DNA of 64,000 nt from an uncultured Sutterellaceae bacterium (GCA_902797695.1 CADBTW010000005.1:1-64000), one strand, 5' to 3'. Positions 10,281 to 19,591 are shown, numbered from the stretch's first letter. Made by a program: numbers and translations. Notes: a model not told the origin generated them from the sequence alone.

Positions 10281-11573
10281 ATGACTGATTCGTTTGACCG
10301 CTATGTGCCCGAAATGATTGAAACGCGGCGCCGCATCCACAAGCGTCCCGAGCTCGGCTGGACCGAGTTCGAGACCACGGCGCTCGTCGCGCAAAGGCTC
10401 AGCTCGTACGGGTTCGAAGTGCACCTCGGGCGCGAGGTGGTGAATCCCGACGCAGTTCTCGGCCGCGATCCAAAGGCTGCCGAGGAAGGCGTCAAGCGGG
10501 CCCGCGAGGCCGGGGTCCCGGAAAAAATCCTCGAGAAGATGGACGGTTACACGGGCTGCGTTGGAATCCTCGACACCGGTCGCCCGGGCCCGACCCTTGC
10601 CTTCCGCCACGACATGGATGCCCTCCCGATCCAGGAGCTCCTCGACCCCGCCACGGGCCACCTTCCCGCGGTCCAGGGCTTCGCCTCGACCTTCAAGGGG
10701 AAGATGCACGCCTGCGGCCACGATTCCCACACCGCTGTCGGCCTGGGGCTTGCCCACTGGCTCTCCGACCACAAGGACGAGCTCTGCGGCCGGATCAAGC
10801 TGATCTTCCAGCCTTCTGAAGAAGGCACCCGCGGCTCCGGCGCCATGGTCGCGGCCGGGGTCGTGGACGACGTCGACTGGTTCTTCGGCGCGCATGTGGG
10901 CGTGACCGCGAAGTCGGGCCACATCCAGCTCTGCGCGGACGGGTACCTCGCCACGACGAAGTTCGACGTGAACTTCACCGGCATTCCCTCCCACGCCGGC
11001 GCGAAGCCCGAGCTCGGGCGGAGCGCGCTGCTCGCTGCGGCGAACGCCGCCATCATGCTCACCGCCATCTCCCGCACCTCGCAGGGCGACACGCGTGTTT
11101 CCGTCGGCCGTCTTGACGCGGGCGAAGGCCGCAACATCACCCCGGTCCACGCGCACATGGAGTGCGAGGTCCGCGGAGCGACCCACGAGGCGAACGAGTT
11201 CATGTACACGCGCGCCCAGGAAGTCGTGAAGGGGGCGGCAGAAATGCAGGGCGTGAAGTACGAGCTGATCAAGACCGGCCAGGCGACCACCCTCACGACC
11301 ACTCCCGCCGCGATGGACGCGATGAGGAAGGCGGCCCAGGCCGTGCCGGGCGTGACGGTCGAGGACATCCATCGCTGCAGCGGCTCCGAGGACTGCACGC
11401 TCTTCATGCGCCGCGTCGCCGAGCATGGCGGAAACCCCGGGTTCTTCCTCTTCGGCTGCGACCACAAGGGGCATCACCGTCCGGACTTCGACATTCAGGA
11501 CACCGTGAACCTGAAGCCCGGGTTTGAAGTGCTTGTGAACCTCGCGCGCAACATCTGCGGCAGGAAGGCCTGA
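10281..11573 (+). CDS. M20-family amidohydrolase, AbgA-like (aminobenzoyl-glutamate hydrolase type)
   Basis: A 430-residue metal-dependent amidohydrolase. The sequence resembles E. coli AbgA along its length, with LGREVVN, GRPGPTLAFR.DMDAL and MATTKFD-like segments. Metal ligands of the M20 fold are visible: HACGHD (about residues 145-150), PSEEGTRG (about 183-190) and a late HHRPDFD. The dimerisation domain starts near SHAGAKPE. AbgA normally works with AbgB and the AbgT importer; neither is adjacent, so substrate use may differ. It is probably under the divergent GntR protein. Confidence 0.88.
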   Translation: MTDSFDRYVPEMIETRRRIHKRPELGWTEFETTALVAQRLSSYGFEVHLGREVVNPDAVLGRDPKAAEEGVKRAREAGVPEKILEKMDGYTGCVGILDTGRPGPTLAFRHDMDALPIQELLDPATGHLPAVQGFASTFKGKMHACGHDSHTAVGLGLAHWLSDHKDELCGRIKLIFQPSEEGTRGSGAMVAAGVVDDVDWFFGAHVGVTAKSGHIQLCADGYLATTKFDVNFTGIPSHAGAKPELGRSALLAAANAAIMLTAISRTSQGDTRVSVGRLDAGEGRNITPVHAHMECEVRGATHEANEFMYTRAQEVVKGAAEMQGVKYELIKTGQATTLTTTPAAMDAMRKAAQAVPGVTVEDIHRCSGSEDCTLFMRRVAEHGGNPGFFLFGCDHKGHHRPDFDIQDTVNLKPGFEVLVNLARNICGRKA

Positions 11574-11648
11574 TGGAGAAGGAGGGAAGCGCCCGCAGGG
11601 GCATTTCCCTCACATAAAGCGCCAAACTCCCCGGAACGCAGGCCCTTT

Positions 11649-14306
11649 TCAGCGCCTCGACTCCGGGGAAGCCTTTTCCTCTGACGGCTCCCGGACATTG
11701 CCGTCCGCGGCCGGCAGCCAGAGCTTCACCGCGGCGCCCCCGTCCTTCATGTTCCCGATCGTCATCCGCCCGCGATGGGCCTGGACGATGACGCGAACAA
11801 GCGCGAAGCCGAGGCCGGGCCGGGAGCGTCTAGCCGCTTCGTCCAGCATCTTTTCCCCTTCCGGAATTCCCCTCCCGTGGTCCCGGACCACGATTTCCAC
11901 ACCATCGTCCGAGGGACGGGCGGAGATCTCCACTGGCGTCCCCTTCGGCGTGTACTTTTCGGCGTTGTCGATCAGGTTCTTGATCGCGCGGAGCATCAGC
12001 GCCCGGTCTGCAGTGACAAGCGGAAGCCCCTTCCCGACATCTGTCTGTATCGTCTTGTCAGTCTCGATTTCCCAGAGCCTGCCGGCCGCGTCGCTGATCA
12101 GCTCTGAGACGCTGACCGGCGCCATGTCGAGCCGGGCGTTGCCTGCCTGAAGCCTCGCCATTTCCTTCAGGTTCCCGTTCAGGCGGCGAAGCACCTCGAC
12201 CTGGCCGCGGATCGAGGAGACCGCGGCGGAGAGCCCTGTTTCCGCCGCACGGGGGAGGAGCTTCTCCGTCGTGTTCAGGATCGACTGCACAGGGAGGCTG
12301 ATGTCCCGGGAAACCGCCCCGAGAAGTGTCGCGCGGATCTTCTCCGCCTCGCTCTGCACGAGGGCGTCCTTTGCGATTCCGGAGTACTCGATCCGCTCAA
12401 GCGTCTGCGCGACCTGCGCGGCGCAGGCGTTCAGGAGCCGCCGCGTGTCCGGGTTGTCGAGCGACAGGGCTCCGGTCGGCCTCAGTGCCATCACCGCCCA
12501 GCAGCGCGCCCGGGTCATGAGTGGGACGGTCCGTTCGCCGGCGGCGGAGAGCGTCATCGTTCCGAGGCCCGCCTCCTGCCTGTGGTCGAAGCTCCACTGG
12601 GCGACCTCGATGTCCGGGCCTTCTTCGCCAAGGTATGACACCCGGCCGGCCTTGTCGGAAAGGGCGAGCACTATGTCCGCCTGGAGAAGCGGCGAGAGGT
12701 GCCGCCTCACAACCTCCGCGACCTGTCCGACAGTGAGCGCTGTCGCGAGTTCCTTCGCGAGTCCCGCGACAGCCGAGCTCTGGAAGTCCCGCGTGCAGGC
12801 AAGGTCCGCCTCACGCCGCAGCCGCCCCGCCATCCGTGCGACATAGAGCGCGGCAACGAGGATCAGGAAGAAAGTGAAGAGGTACTGGTGATTGTTGCTC
12901 GTCACCGTGAAAAGCGGCGGGACGCAGAAAAAGTCGAACGCGAAGGCGGCTGCCGCCACCGCCCAGGCCGCCGGTCCGCTCCCGAACGCGGCTCCTACCG
13001 CGACCGCCATGACGAGGATGAGGATCACGACGTTCGCCGGATCGAAGACTGTAAGCAGGGCCGCAGCGACCGCAAGGGCTGCGGCGCAGGCGAGCGTCGC
13101 CCAAAGGTAGTTCACGGCAGGGGCGCTTCCGGCTCCGTTCAGCCACTTCGAGCGACCCCGGGCCTTCTCCTGCTCAAGCGCGATCTGCAACACGTCGAGG
13201 TCAGGATACCGGGTGAGGAGTTTCTCCGCCGTGCCCCTCCTGATGAATGAGAATCTCTCGTGGGGCTTCGCCCCGATCACGACCTTCGTCACGTTCCGGC
13301 GCCTTGCGTATTCGGCGAGCACCGCGACGGGGTCGCTCCCGGAAAGAACGGTCGTCTCGGCCCCGAGCTGCCCGGCAAGGGCTAGCGTGTCGAAGACACG
13401 CTTCCGCGTCGCCGCGTCCGATTCCCCGGGCTCCTCGACATGCACCGCGATCCACTCGGACTTCAGGCGGTTCGCGAGCCGGGCCGTCTCACGGACGAGA
13501 CGGGCGCTGTCCGAGCTCGTTCCGATCGCGACGAGGAACCGCTCCTGGGTTTCCCAGACCGGCGCGATCGAGGTTTCCTCGCGGTAAGCGCGCATCTGGG
13601 CGTCGACACGGTCGGCGGTCCGGCGGAGCGCGAGCTCCCGCAGCGCGATCACGTTTCCCTCGCGAAAGAACCCCCTCATCGCACGTTCGGCGACGTTCGG
13701 AAGGTAGATCTTCCCCGCTTCGAGCCGCCTGAGAAGCTCGACCGCCGGTATGTCGACGAGCTTCACTTCCGCCGCCTCGTCGAAGATCCGGTCAGGCACG
13801 GTCTCCCGGACCGTGATTCCGGTGATCCCGGCGACAACGTCATTCAGGCTTTCGAGGTGCTGGACGTTCAACGCCGTGTAGACATTGATCCCCGAGTCGA
13901 GCAGTTCCTCCACATCCTGCCAGCGCTTCGCGTGGCGGCTGCCCGCGAGGTTCGTGTGCGCGAGCTCGTCCACGATGAGGAGTTCCGGCCGGCGCTTGAG
14001 CGCGGCGTCGATGTCGAACTCGTGCAGCGTGCTGCGGCCGGGAATCGCCTTCCTCGGAAGTACCTCAAGGCCCTCCAGAAGCTCGCTTGTCTCCTCCCGT
14101 CCATGCGTTTCGGCGATGCCGACCACGACGTCCGTACCAGCCTTCTTCTGCGCCCTCGCTTCGGAAAGCATGGCGTAGGTCTTCCCCACCCCGGCGCAGG
14201 CCCCGAAGAATATCTTCAGCCTGCCGCGTTTCTTCTGCCCTTCCTCCTTCCTTATGAAGGCGAGCAGCGCGTCCGGATCCGGGCGCTTTTCCTCGGTGTC
14301 CCTCAC
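11649..14306 (-). CDS. kdpD: KdpD-like sensor protein with a degenerate phosphoacceptor site
   Basis: An 885-residue protein with the full KdpD architecture. The N-terminal KdpD domain (residues 15-225) has Walker A GACAGVGKT and DELAHTN. A universal-stress-type domain (about 250-375), four membrane spans (about 400-490), a GAF-like region (about 520-640), a HisKA-like helix region and a HATPase domain with NLIDNAEKYTP and DHGRGIP follow. In the HisKA motif the expected SHDLRTPL reads SRDISLPV, so Arg667 (codon 12306-12308) replaces the phosphorylated His. kdpE is absent downstream. It is last in the kdp operon, and autokinase activity is not expected. Confidence 0.93.
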   Translation of the reverse strand: MRDTEEKRPDPDALLAFIRKEEGQKKRGRLKIFFGACAGVGKTYAMLSEARAQKKAGTDVVVGIAETHGREETSELLEGLEVLPRKAIPGRSTLHEFDIDAALKRRPELLIVDELAHTNLAGSRHAKRWQDVEELLDSGINVYTALNVQHLESLNDVVAGITGITVRETVPDRIFDEAAEVKLVDIPAVELLRRLEAGKIYLPNVAERAMRGFFREGNVIALRELALRRTADRVDAQMRAYREETSIAPVWETQERFLVAIGTSSDSARLVRETARLANRLKSEWIAVHVEEPGESDAATRKRVFDTLALAGQLGAETTVLSGSDPVAVLAEYARRRNVTKVVIGAKPHERFSFIRRGTAEKLLTRYPDLDVLQIALEQEKARGRSKWLNGAGSAPAVNYLWATLACAAALAVAAALLTVFDPANVVILILVMAVAVGAAFGSGPAAWAVAAAAFAFDFFCVPPLFTVTSNNHQYLFTFFLILVAALYVARMAGRLRREADLACTRDFQSSAVAGLAKELATALTVGQVAEVVRRHLSPLLQADIVLALSDKAGRVSYLGEEGPDIEVAQWSFDHRQEAGLGTMTLSAAGERTVPLMTRARCWAVMALRPTGALSLDNPDTRRLLNACAAQVAQTLERIEYSGIAKDALVQSEAEKIRATLLGAVSRDISLPVQSILNTTEKLLPRAAETGLSAAVSSIRGQVEVLRRLNGNLKEMARLQAGNARLDMAPVSVSELISDAAGRLWEIETDKTIQTDVGKGLPLVTADRALMLRAIKNLIDNAEKYTPKGTPVEISARPSDDGVEIVVRDHGRGIPEGEKMLDEAARRSRPGLGFALVRVIVQAHRGRMTIGNMKDGGAAVKLWLPAADGNVREPSEEKASPESRR

Positions 14307-14343
14307 ATTCCCTCCTCTGCCTTCTTCTTTAGTAGAAGCGCCA

Positions 14344-14961
14344 TCAGCGCCGCGGGGCCTTGCGGACCTCCTTCTTCTGCTGCTTCACGGGGTAGAGCCT
14401 GTCGAGCTCGAGGTTGATCGCGAGCACGTTCACGCGCTTCACCCCGAGGAAGTGAAGAAGGGGCTTTTTCGTCATCCGGTGGATGAGCGACTCGATTTCA
14501 GCGCGCGGCACTCCACGGGCAAGGGCCACGCGGCCAGCCTGCCAGAGAGCGGCCTCGGGCGTGATGTCCGGATCAAGCCCCGAGCCGGACGCGGTTGCTA
14601 GATCCTGGGGAACCGGGCCTTTTTCCTTCGGGTTCAGTTTCCTCTCGGACTCGATCCGTTCCCGCACGTTCTTTACGAGCCAGGGGCTCGTCGGCCCGTC
14701 GTTCGTCCCGCCGGACATCATCGCGTTGTCGGGGCCGCCGAGGTTAGCGCTCGGGCGGCCATGGAAGTAGCGGGGCTCGGTCCAGTTCTGCGCGATCAAC
14801 TCGCTTCCGACGGGCTTCCCGTCCCGCACGACGAGCGAGCCGTTCGCCTCGAAGGGGAAGAAGTGCTGGGCGATCACAGTGACGAGGAGCGGATACCCCG
14901 CTCCGCAGACAATCCCGAGCAAGAGGAAGAGGACCGCCGCGTTTCTTATCGTCTTCAGCAT
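14344..14961 (-). CDS. kdpC: Potassium-transporting ATPase subunit KdpC
   Basis: A 205-residue chaperone-like subunit that stabilises ATP binding in the high-affinity K+ pump KdpFABC. One N-terminal membrane span (about residues 8-30) precedes a periplasmic domain containing GSELIAQNWTEPRYFHGRPSA and the DPDITPEAA segment. It lies 11 nt after kdpB and 37 nt before kdpD. Confidence 0.97.
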   Translation of the reverse strand: MLKTIRNAAVLFLLLGIVCGAGYPLLVTVIAQHFFPFEANGSLVVRDGKPVGSELIAQNWTEPRYFHGRPSANLGGPDNAMMSGGTNDGPTSPWLVKNVRERIESERKLNPKEKGPVPQDLATASGSGLDPDITPEAALWQAGRVALARGVPRAEIESLIHRMTKKPLLHFLGVKRVNVLAINLELDRLYPVKQQKKEVRKAPRR

Positions 14962-14972
14962 CTGCGCCCTCC

Positions 14973-17078
14973 CTACGAAAAGACCCCAAGGTAGCCGAGC
15001 GCGACGTCGATCGCCTTGATGAGGGCAAAGGGAATGACAAGCCCGCCGCCCCCGTAGATGATGAGGTTCCGGCGCAGGAGCCTCATGGGGGAGAGGCCCT
15101 GGAAGCGGACGCCGTGCAGCGCGACCGGCATCACGATGAAAATGATGACCGCGTTGAATATCACCGTGGAGAGAACCGCGCTTTCAGGAGACGAAAGGTG
15201 CATCACGTTCAGTACCGAGAGTTCCGGGTAGGTCGTCGCGAACGCCGCCGGAATGATGGAGAAGTACTTCGCGATGTCGTTGCAGATCGAAAAGGTCGTA
15301 AGGGCGCCGCGCGTGAGGAGGATCTGCTTCCCGATCCCGATGATGTCGAGGAGCTTCGTCGGGTTCGAGTCGAGGTCGACCATGTTCCCGGCTTCCTTCG
15401 CGGCCTGCGTGCCGTTCCCCATCGCGACCGCGACGTCTGCCTTTGCGAGCGCCGGGGCGTCGTTCGTGCCGTCGCCCGTCATCGCGACCCGCTTCCCCTC
15501 GGCCTGGAGCCTCCGGACAATCTTCAGCTTGTCCTCCGGGTCCACTTCCCCCACGTAGTCGTCGATACCGGCCTCTGCCGCGATCGCTGCCGCCGTGTAC
15601 TTGTTGTCCCCCGTCAGCATCACGGTCCGGATCCCCATCTGCCGGAGCCGGTTGAACCGTTCCTTGATGCCCGTCTTCACGACGTCCTTCAGCTCCACCA
15701 TGCCGAGCACCCTGCCGTTCTCGGCAACGATGAGCGGAGTTGAGCCCCAGCGGGCCATGGATACCGCCTTCTGCTCGGCCTCAGGCGGCATCGCGGCGCC
15801 CTGGTCCTTCATCCATCCTGCGATTGCGGACATGGCGCCCTTCCGGATCTGCCTTCCTCCGAAGTCGATCCCGGACATCCGGGTGTGGGCGCTGAAGGCG
15901 ATGAACTTGGCCCCCTTGTAGGAATTGATGTCGGTGCTGATCCCGTACCGCTCGCGGGCGAGCCTCGTGATCGAGTAGCCCTCCGGGGTCTCGTCCGCGA
16001 TGGACGCTGCGGCGGCTGCGTTTGCGAGCTCCGAAACCGTGACGTTCCGGAGCGGCACGAAGGCGATCGCCTGGCGGTTCCCGACCGTAATGGTCCCGGT
16101 CTTGTCGAGGATGAGGACGTCGACGTCCCCCGCCGCCTCCACGGCCCGGCCCGACATCGCGATCACGTTCGCCTTCATCATCTTGCTCATCCCCGCGATT
16201 CCGATCGTGGAAAGAAGGCCGGCGATGGTGGTCGGGATGACGCAGACCAAGAACGCCGCCGCCGTGATCACGTGGACCGGGGCTCCCCGGAGCGAGGTTT
16301 CGGCGGCGTAGAAGGAGAAGGGCACGATCGTCGCGCAGGAGAGAAGCAGCACGACGGTAATCGCGGTGAGCATGATGGTGAGGGCGACCTCGTTCGGCGT
16401 GCGGCGGCGCCTCGCCCCGTCCACCATTGAGATCATCTTGTCGAGGAACGAGTCCCCGGGCTCGGACCTCACGCGGGCGATCAGCCGGTCGGAAAGGACC
16501 CGGGTCCCGCCGACAAGAAGAGCGTCCGGCCCCCCCGGCTGCCGGATCACGGGAGCGGACTCCCCGGTGACCGCGGATTCGTCCACCGAGGCGACGCCGT
16601 CCACCACTTCCGCGTCCGCGGCGATGATGTCACCGGGCTCGATGAGGAGAAGGTCGCCCTTCCGGAGGTTCTCGGAAAGCACAAGCTCAGGGGACGCCGC
16701 TTCGGCGACCGACCGGATGCGCTTCGCGAGGATTTTGCGCCGCGTGCCGCGAAGCGCGACAGCGGTTGCCTGGCCGCGCTCCTCGGCGAGCGCTTCAGAG
16801 AAATTCGCGGTCCAGAGCGTGAACCAGAGCCAGACCGTGAGGGAAATGCAGAAGATCCTGTCGCTCGGACGGGTCTCCCCGAGGCCGAGGAACGCGAGCG
16901 AGTAGGCCGTGAGGACCGTCACCACCACGGCGCCCATCCACACCATGAACATCACGGGATTCAGCATGCTCGCGACCGGGTTCAGCCGGTAGAAGGCGAG
17001 CGCTGCGGCGCGCAGGATGTGGCGCGGCGTGAAGAGCTTCTGGAAGATTGCCGGGACGCTGATGGTCTTCTTAGCCAT
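14973..17078 (-). CDS. kdpB: Potassium-transporting P-type ATPase subunit KdpB
   Basis: Catalytic subunit of KdpFABC, 701 residues. The phosphorylation motif DKTGTIT, the actuator motif TGES, the P-domain TGDGTNDAPALAKADV and the GDNKYTA hinge are all intact, so the pump should be functional. It starts 9 nt after the kdpA stop. The TGES Ser, a known inhibitory phosphorylation site in E. coli KdpB, is conserved. Confidence 0.98.
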   Translation of the reverse strand: MAKKTISVPAIFQKLFTPRHILRAAALAFYRLNPVASMLNPVMFMVWMGAVVVTVLTAYSLAFLGLGETRPSDRIFCISLTVWLWFTLWTANFSEALAEERGQATAVALRGTRRKILAKRIRSVAEAASPELVLSENLRKGDLLLIEPGDIIAADAEVVDGVASVDESAVTGESAPVIRQPGGPDALLVGGTRVLSDRLIARVRSEPGDSFLDKMISMVDGARRRRTPNEVALTIMLTAITVVLLLSCATIVPFSFYAAETSLRGAPVHVITAAAFLVCVIPTTIAGLLSTIGIAGMSKMMKANVIAMSGRAVEAAGDVDVLILDKTGTITVGNRQAIAFVPLRNVTVSELANAAAAASIADETPEGYSITRLARERYGISTDINSYKGAKFIAFSAHTRMSGIDFGGRQIRKGAMSAIAGWMKDQGAAMPPEAEQKAVSMARWGSTPLIVAENGRVLGMVELKDVVKTGIKERFNRLRQMGIRTVMLTGDNKYTAAAIAAEAGIDDYVGEVDPEDKLKIVRRLQAEGKRVAMTGDGTNDAPALAKADVAVAMGNGTQAAKEAGNMVDLDSNPTKLLDIIGIGKQILLTRGALTTFSICNDIAKYFSIIPAAFATTYPELSVLNVMHLSSPESAVLSTVIFNAVIIFIVMPVALHGVRFQGLSPMRLLRRNLIIYGGGGLVIPFALIKAIDVALGYLGVFS

Positions 17079-17087
17079 GACGTCCCC

Positions 17088-18797
17088 CTACGAGCCGAAG
17101 CCCCAGAAAAGCTGTATGCCCTCGACGATCGGTCCGAGGGACTGCGCGGGGAAGAACGTGACCATCGAGACGAGCACCGCCACCATGATGAAGATGAACG
17201 AGAAGACGGGGCCGTCCGTGCTGAGGCCGAAGTTCGGGTTTTCCTGCCGGGGCTTCGACGCCATGTTCCCCGCGACGGCAAGGAGCGCGGTCATGGTGAG
17301 CGCCCGCCCGAGCCACATGCAGATCCCGAGCGCCGTGTTGTAGAAGGGCGTGTTCGCGGCGAGCCCCCCGAACGCAGCCCCGTTGTTGCTGGAGACCGAG
17401 GAGAAGGCGAAGAGCATCTGGGTGAAGCCGTGGGGGCCGGGAGCGGTGACGGCCCCAGTCCCGGCGGGAACGAGACAGGCGACGGCGGTGCCGATCAGCG
17501 TGCAGATTGAGGGGACCAGGAGCGCGACGCAGACCATCTTCATGTCGTAGGCGCCGATCTTCTTGCCGAGGTAGCGGGGCGCCTTGCCGATCAGCATGCC
17601 GAGCACGAACACCGCGACGATCGCGAGGCCGAGCATCGTGTAGAGGCCGGAACGGGCGCCGCCGAATATCACGTCCCCCACCTGGATCAGCCAGAGGGAG
17701 ACGCCGCCGCCCGCGGGGAGCATCGAGTCGAAGGACCCTGCGGCGGAACCGGCGGAGCTCGCAGCCGAGGTCGCGGCGAAGAGCGACGTCAGCATCGGGC
17801 CGAACCGCACCTCCTTCCCCTCCATGTTGCCCGGGCCCGGAGCGGCGCCGAGCGTCGTCACAAGGGGATTCGCCGTTCCTTCGGACGCAGCGATGAGAAG
17901 GAAGGCGACAGTAAAGAGAACCGCCATGCCGAGAAGGATCGCAAAGCCCTGACGGACGTTCCCCGCCATGCGCCCGTAGGCAAAGACGAGGCCTGAGGCC
18001 ATGAGGAGCATCAGGATCACCTGCACGAGGCAGATGAACGCCGACGGCGTCGCGAAGGGATGGGCGGAATTCGCGGCGAAGAAGCTGCCCCCCGTCACGG
18101 CGAGAAGCCGAATCGCCTCCTGGGAAGCGACAGGGCCCGCCGCCATGTTCTGGAGGTTTCCTTCCACGGTGCGGACCGTGATCATCGGCTCAAGGGTCTG
18201 CACGCCCCCCTGCGAGACGAAGAGGAGCGCGACCGCGACCGCGACCGGGAGGAAGAACCAGAGGACGCACCTCACGATGTCCTCCCAGGCGTTTCCGATC
18301 TTCGGATTCCGGTTCTGGACGAGTCCGCGCGCGAAGGCGAACGCAGCCGCGACGCCGCTCGCCGAGGAGAAGAAGGTGAGGACCGTAAGGCAGGCGGCCT
18401 GTGAGAATAGGCTCATCGCCTGCTCGCCCGCATATGACTGCCAAGTCGTGCTCGTCGCGAAGGAAACCGCCGTGTTGAATGCGAGGTCAGGGGACAGGCC
18501 CGCGCGGGCGAGGGGGTTGAACGGCAGGATGCCCTGGAGCCTGAGGACCGCGTAGGCGAACACCGCTCCCACTCCCATGAAGACGAGGAGCGACGCGCAG
18601 TACTCCTTCCACTCCATGGGCTCCCGGCCAGACTTTCCAAGGGGAAAAAGGAAAACGGATTCCGCCCGGAGCATCCAGGGATGGCGCCGCGAGAGCGAGC
18701 CGTCGAACACGTCGCTCATGTAGATCCCGAGCGGCACGCTCAGGGTGAAGATCGCGGCGAAGACTCCGGCGAGGAGAAGCAGGGCTGAGGCGTTCAT
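17088..18797 (-). CDS. kdpA: Potassium-transporting ATPase subunit KdpA
   Basis: The K+ channel-like subunit of KdpFABC. From the ATG of MNASALLLLAG it is 569 residues with about ten hydrophobic segments. Selectivity-filter-type loops such as FATSTTWQSY, GNSAHPF-like and SVSSNNGAAFGG are present. The 28-codon upstream frame extension is Ser/Arg-rich and overlaps kdpF, so it is not used. kdpF ends 20 nt upstream. Confidence 0.97.
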   Translation of the reverse strand: MNASALLLLAGVFAAIFTLSVPLGIYMSDVFDGSLSRRHPWMLRAESVFLFPLGKSGREPMEWKEYCASLLVFMGVGAVFAYAVLRLQGILPFNPLARAGLSPDLAFNTAVSFATSTTWQSYAGEQAMSLFSQAACLTVLTFFSSASGVAAAFAFARGLVQNRNPKIGNAWEDIVRCVLWFFLPVAVAVALLFVSQGGVQTLEPMITVRTVEGNLQNMAAGPVASQEAIRLLAVTGGSFFAANSAHPFATPSAFICLVQVILMLLMASGLVFAYGRMAGNVRQGFAILLGMAVLFTVAFLLIAASEGTANPLVTTLGAAPGPGNMEGKEVRFGPMLTSLFAATSAASSAGSAAGSFDSMLPAGGGVSLWLIQVGDVIFGGARSGLYTMLGLAIVAVFVLGMLIGKAPRYLGKKIGAYDMKMVCVALLVPSICTLIGTAVACLVPAGTGAVTAPGPHGFTQMLFAFSSVSSNNGAAFGGLAANTPFYNTALGICMWLGRALTMTALLAVAGNMASKPRQENPNFGLSTDGPVFSFIFIMVAVLVSMVTFFPAQSLGPIVEGIQLFWGFGS

Positions 18798-18816
18798 GTC
18801 CGGATGGGTCCAGAAC

Positions 18817-18921
18817 CTAGTCGAGGTACTCCGCGTTGAAGAGGACGACGATGAGATATATGAGGGCGAGCACGGCCGCAATGCCGCCGAGCCAGTACAC
18901 CCAGGTTGCGTCTCCGCCCAT
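18817..18921 (-). CDS. kdpF: Small K+-ATPase subunit KdpF
   Basis: A 34-residue single-span peptide. GGIAAVLALIYLIVVLFNAEYL is the KdpF signature: a hydrophobic helix with AL.Y L and an acidic end. It is preceded by GAAGGAG with 9 nt to the ATG. It begins 2 nt after the preceding small gene and 20 nt before kdpA. KdpF stabilises the KdpABC complex in the inner membrane. Confidence 0.9.
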   Translation of the reverse strand: MGGDATWVYWLGGIAAVLALIYLIVVLFNAEYLD

Positions 18922-18923
18922 CG

Positions 18924-19022
18924 CTATTTCTCCTTCTGGTACTTGTCGCAGAGCTTCACGAACCCCGCCGCGAGGAGCGCGAGCAGGATGAAGAGCCCGG
19001 CGTAAAGCAGATCCTTCAGCAT
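18924..19022 (-). CDS. Small membrane protein at the head of the kdp operon
   Basis: A 32-residue peptide with one membrane helix (about residues 6-24) followed by a GFVKLCDKYQKEK tail. GGAGG lies 9 nt upstream of the ATG at 19022; another ATG at 19031 touches that Shine-Dalgarno and is unlikely. Small proteins ending in a GFV.LC... motif are known to me ahead of kdpF in other bacteria. Their function is not established; a role in assembling or regulating the pump is inference. Confidence 0.7.
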   Translation of the reverse strand: MLKDLLYAGLFILLALLAAGFVKLCDKYQKEK

Positions 19023-19035
19023 CAAATCCATCCTC

Positions 19036-19054
19036 CGGCTCCCTGGCGGAGCCG
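19036..19054 (-). other. Hairpin between folK and the kdp operon
   Basis: CGGCTCC/GGAGCCG, a perfect 7-bp stem with a 5-nt loop, lies in the 41-nt gap between folK and the first kdp gene, directly before its Shine-Dalgarno. No T-run follows, so it is not a terminator. It may modulate translation of the kdp genes or only mark the gene boundary. Confidence 0.4.
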
Positions 19055-19063
19055 CGCATCCGG

Positions 19064-19585
19064 TCAGGAATTCCTCCAGTCGAACGGGCCGATTCTCTCA
19101 AGCCGCTGCGAGAGGACTCCGGGCAGGAAGTCCGCCGCGGCGCCCTTTCCCGGGATCCGCGCGTCGGGAGAGACTTCAAGCAGCGGCTCGAGCACAAACC
19201 GCCGCTCGTGCATCCGGGGGTGCGGCACCACGAGCCTTGGCGGATCCGAAACAGGGCCGTTCCCGAAGAGCTCGATGTCGAGGTCGATCGTCCTCGGGGC
19301 GTTGTGGATTCCGACGGGCCTCACCCGCCCGAGCCGGAGCTCGATCTCCTGGAGCGCGGAAAGGAGCCCGAGCGGGGAAAGCTCGGTCTCGACACGCGCG
19401 ACGGCGTTCGTGAAGTCAGGCCCCTCCGCGTCGATCGGTTCCGTGCGGTAGAGGCTGCTCACCGCAGCGACCCGGACCCCGGGGACCGCGTCGATACAGC
19501 GAAGGGCCTCGGCGAGGCACCGCCGGGCATCCCCGAGGTTAGCCCCGAGCCCGATCCACGCGCTTTGCTGCTGCATCCCGGCCAT
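19064..19585 (-). CDS. folK: 2-amino-4-hydroxy-6-hydroxymethyldihydropteridine pyrophosphokinase
   Basis: Transfers pyrophosphate from ATP to the pterin in folate synthesis. The 173-residue protein has LGANLGD near the N terminus, SLYRTEP, DFTNAV, the signature RTIDLDIELFG and HPRMHERRFVL. An ATG three codons in (19576) is an alternative start. It follows pcnB by 6 nt, a common proteobacterial pair, and the kdp genes come 41 nt after it. Confidence 0.96.
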   Translation of the reverse strand: MAGMQQQSAWIGLGANLGDARRCLAEALRCIDAVPGVRVAAVSSLYRTEPIDAEGPDFTNAVARVETELSPLGLLSALQEIELRLGRVRPVGIHNAPRTIDLDIELFGNGPVSDPPRLVVPHPRMHERRFVLEPLLEVSPDARIPGKGAAADFLPGVLSQRLERIGPFDWRNS

Positions 19586-19591
19586 TTCCGC

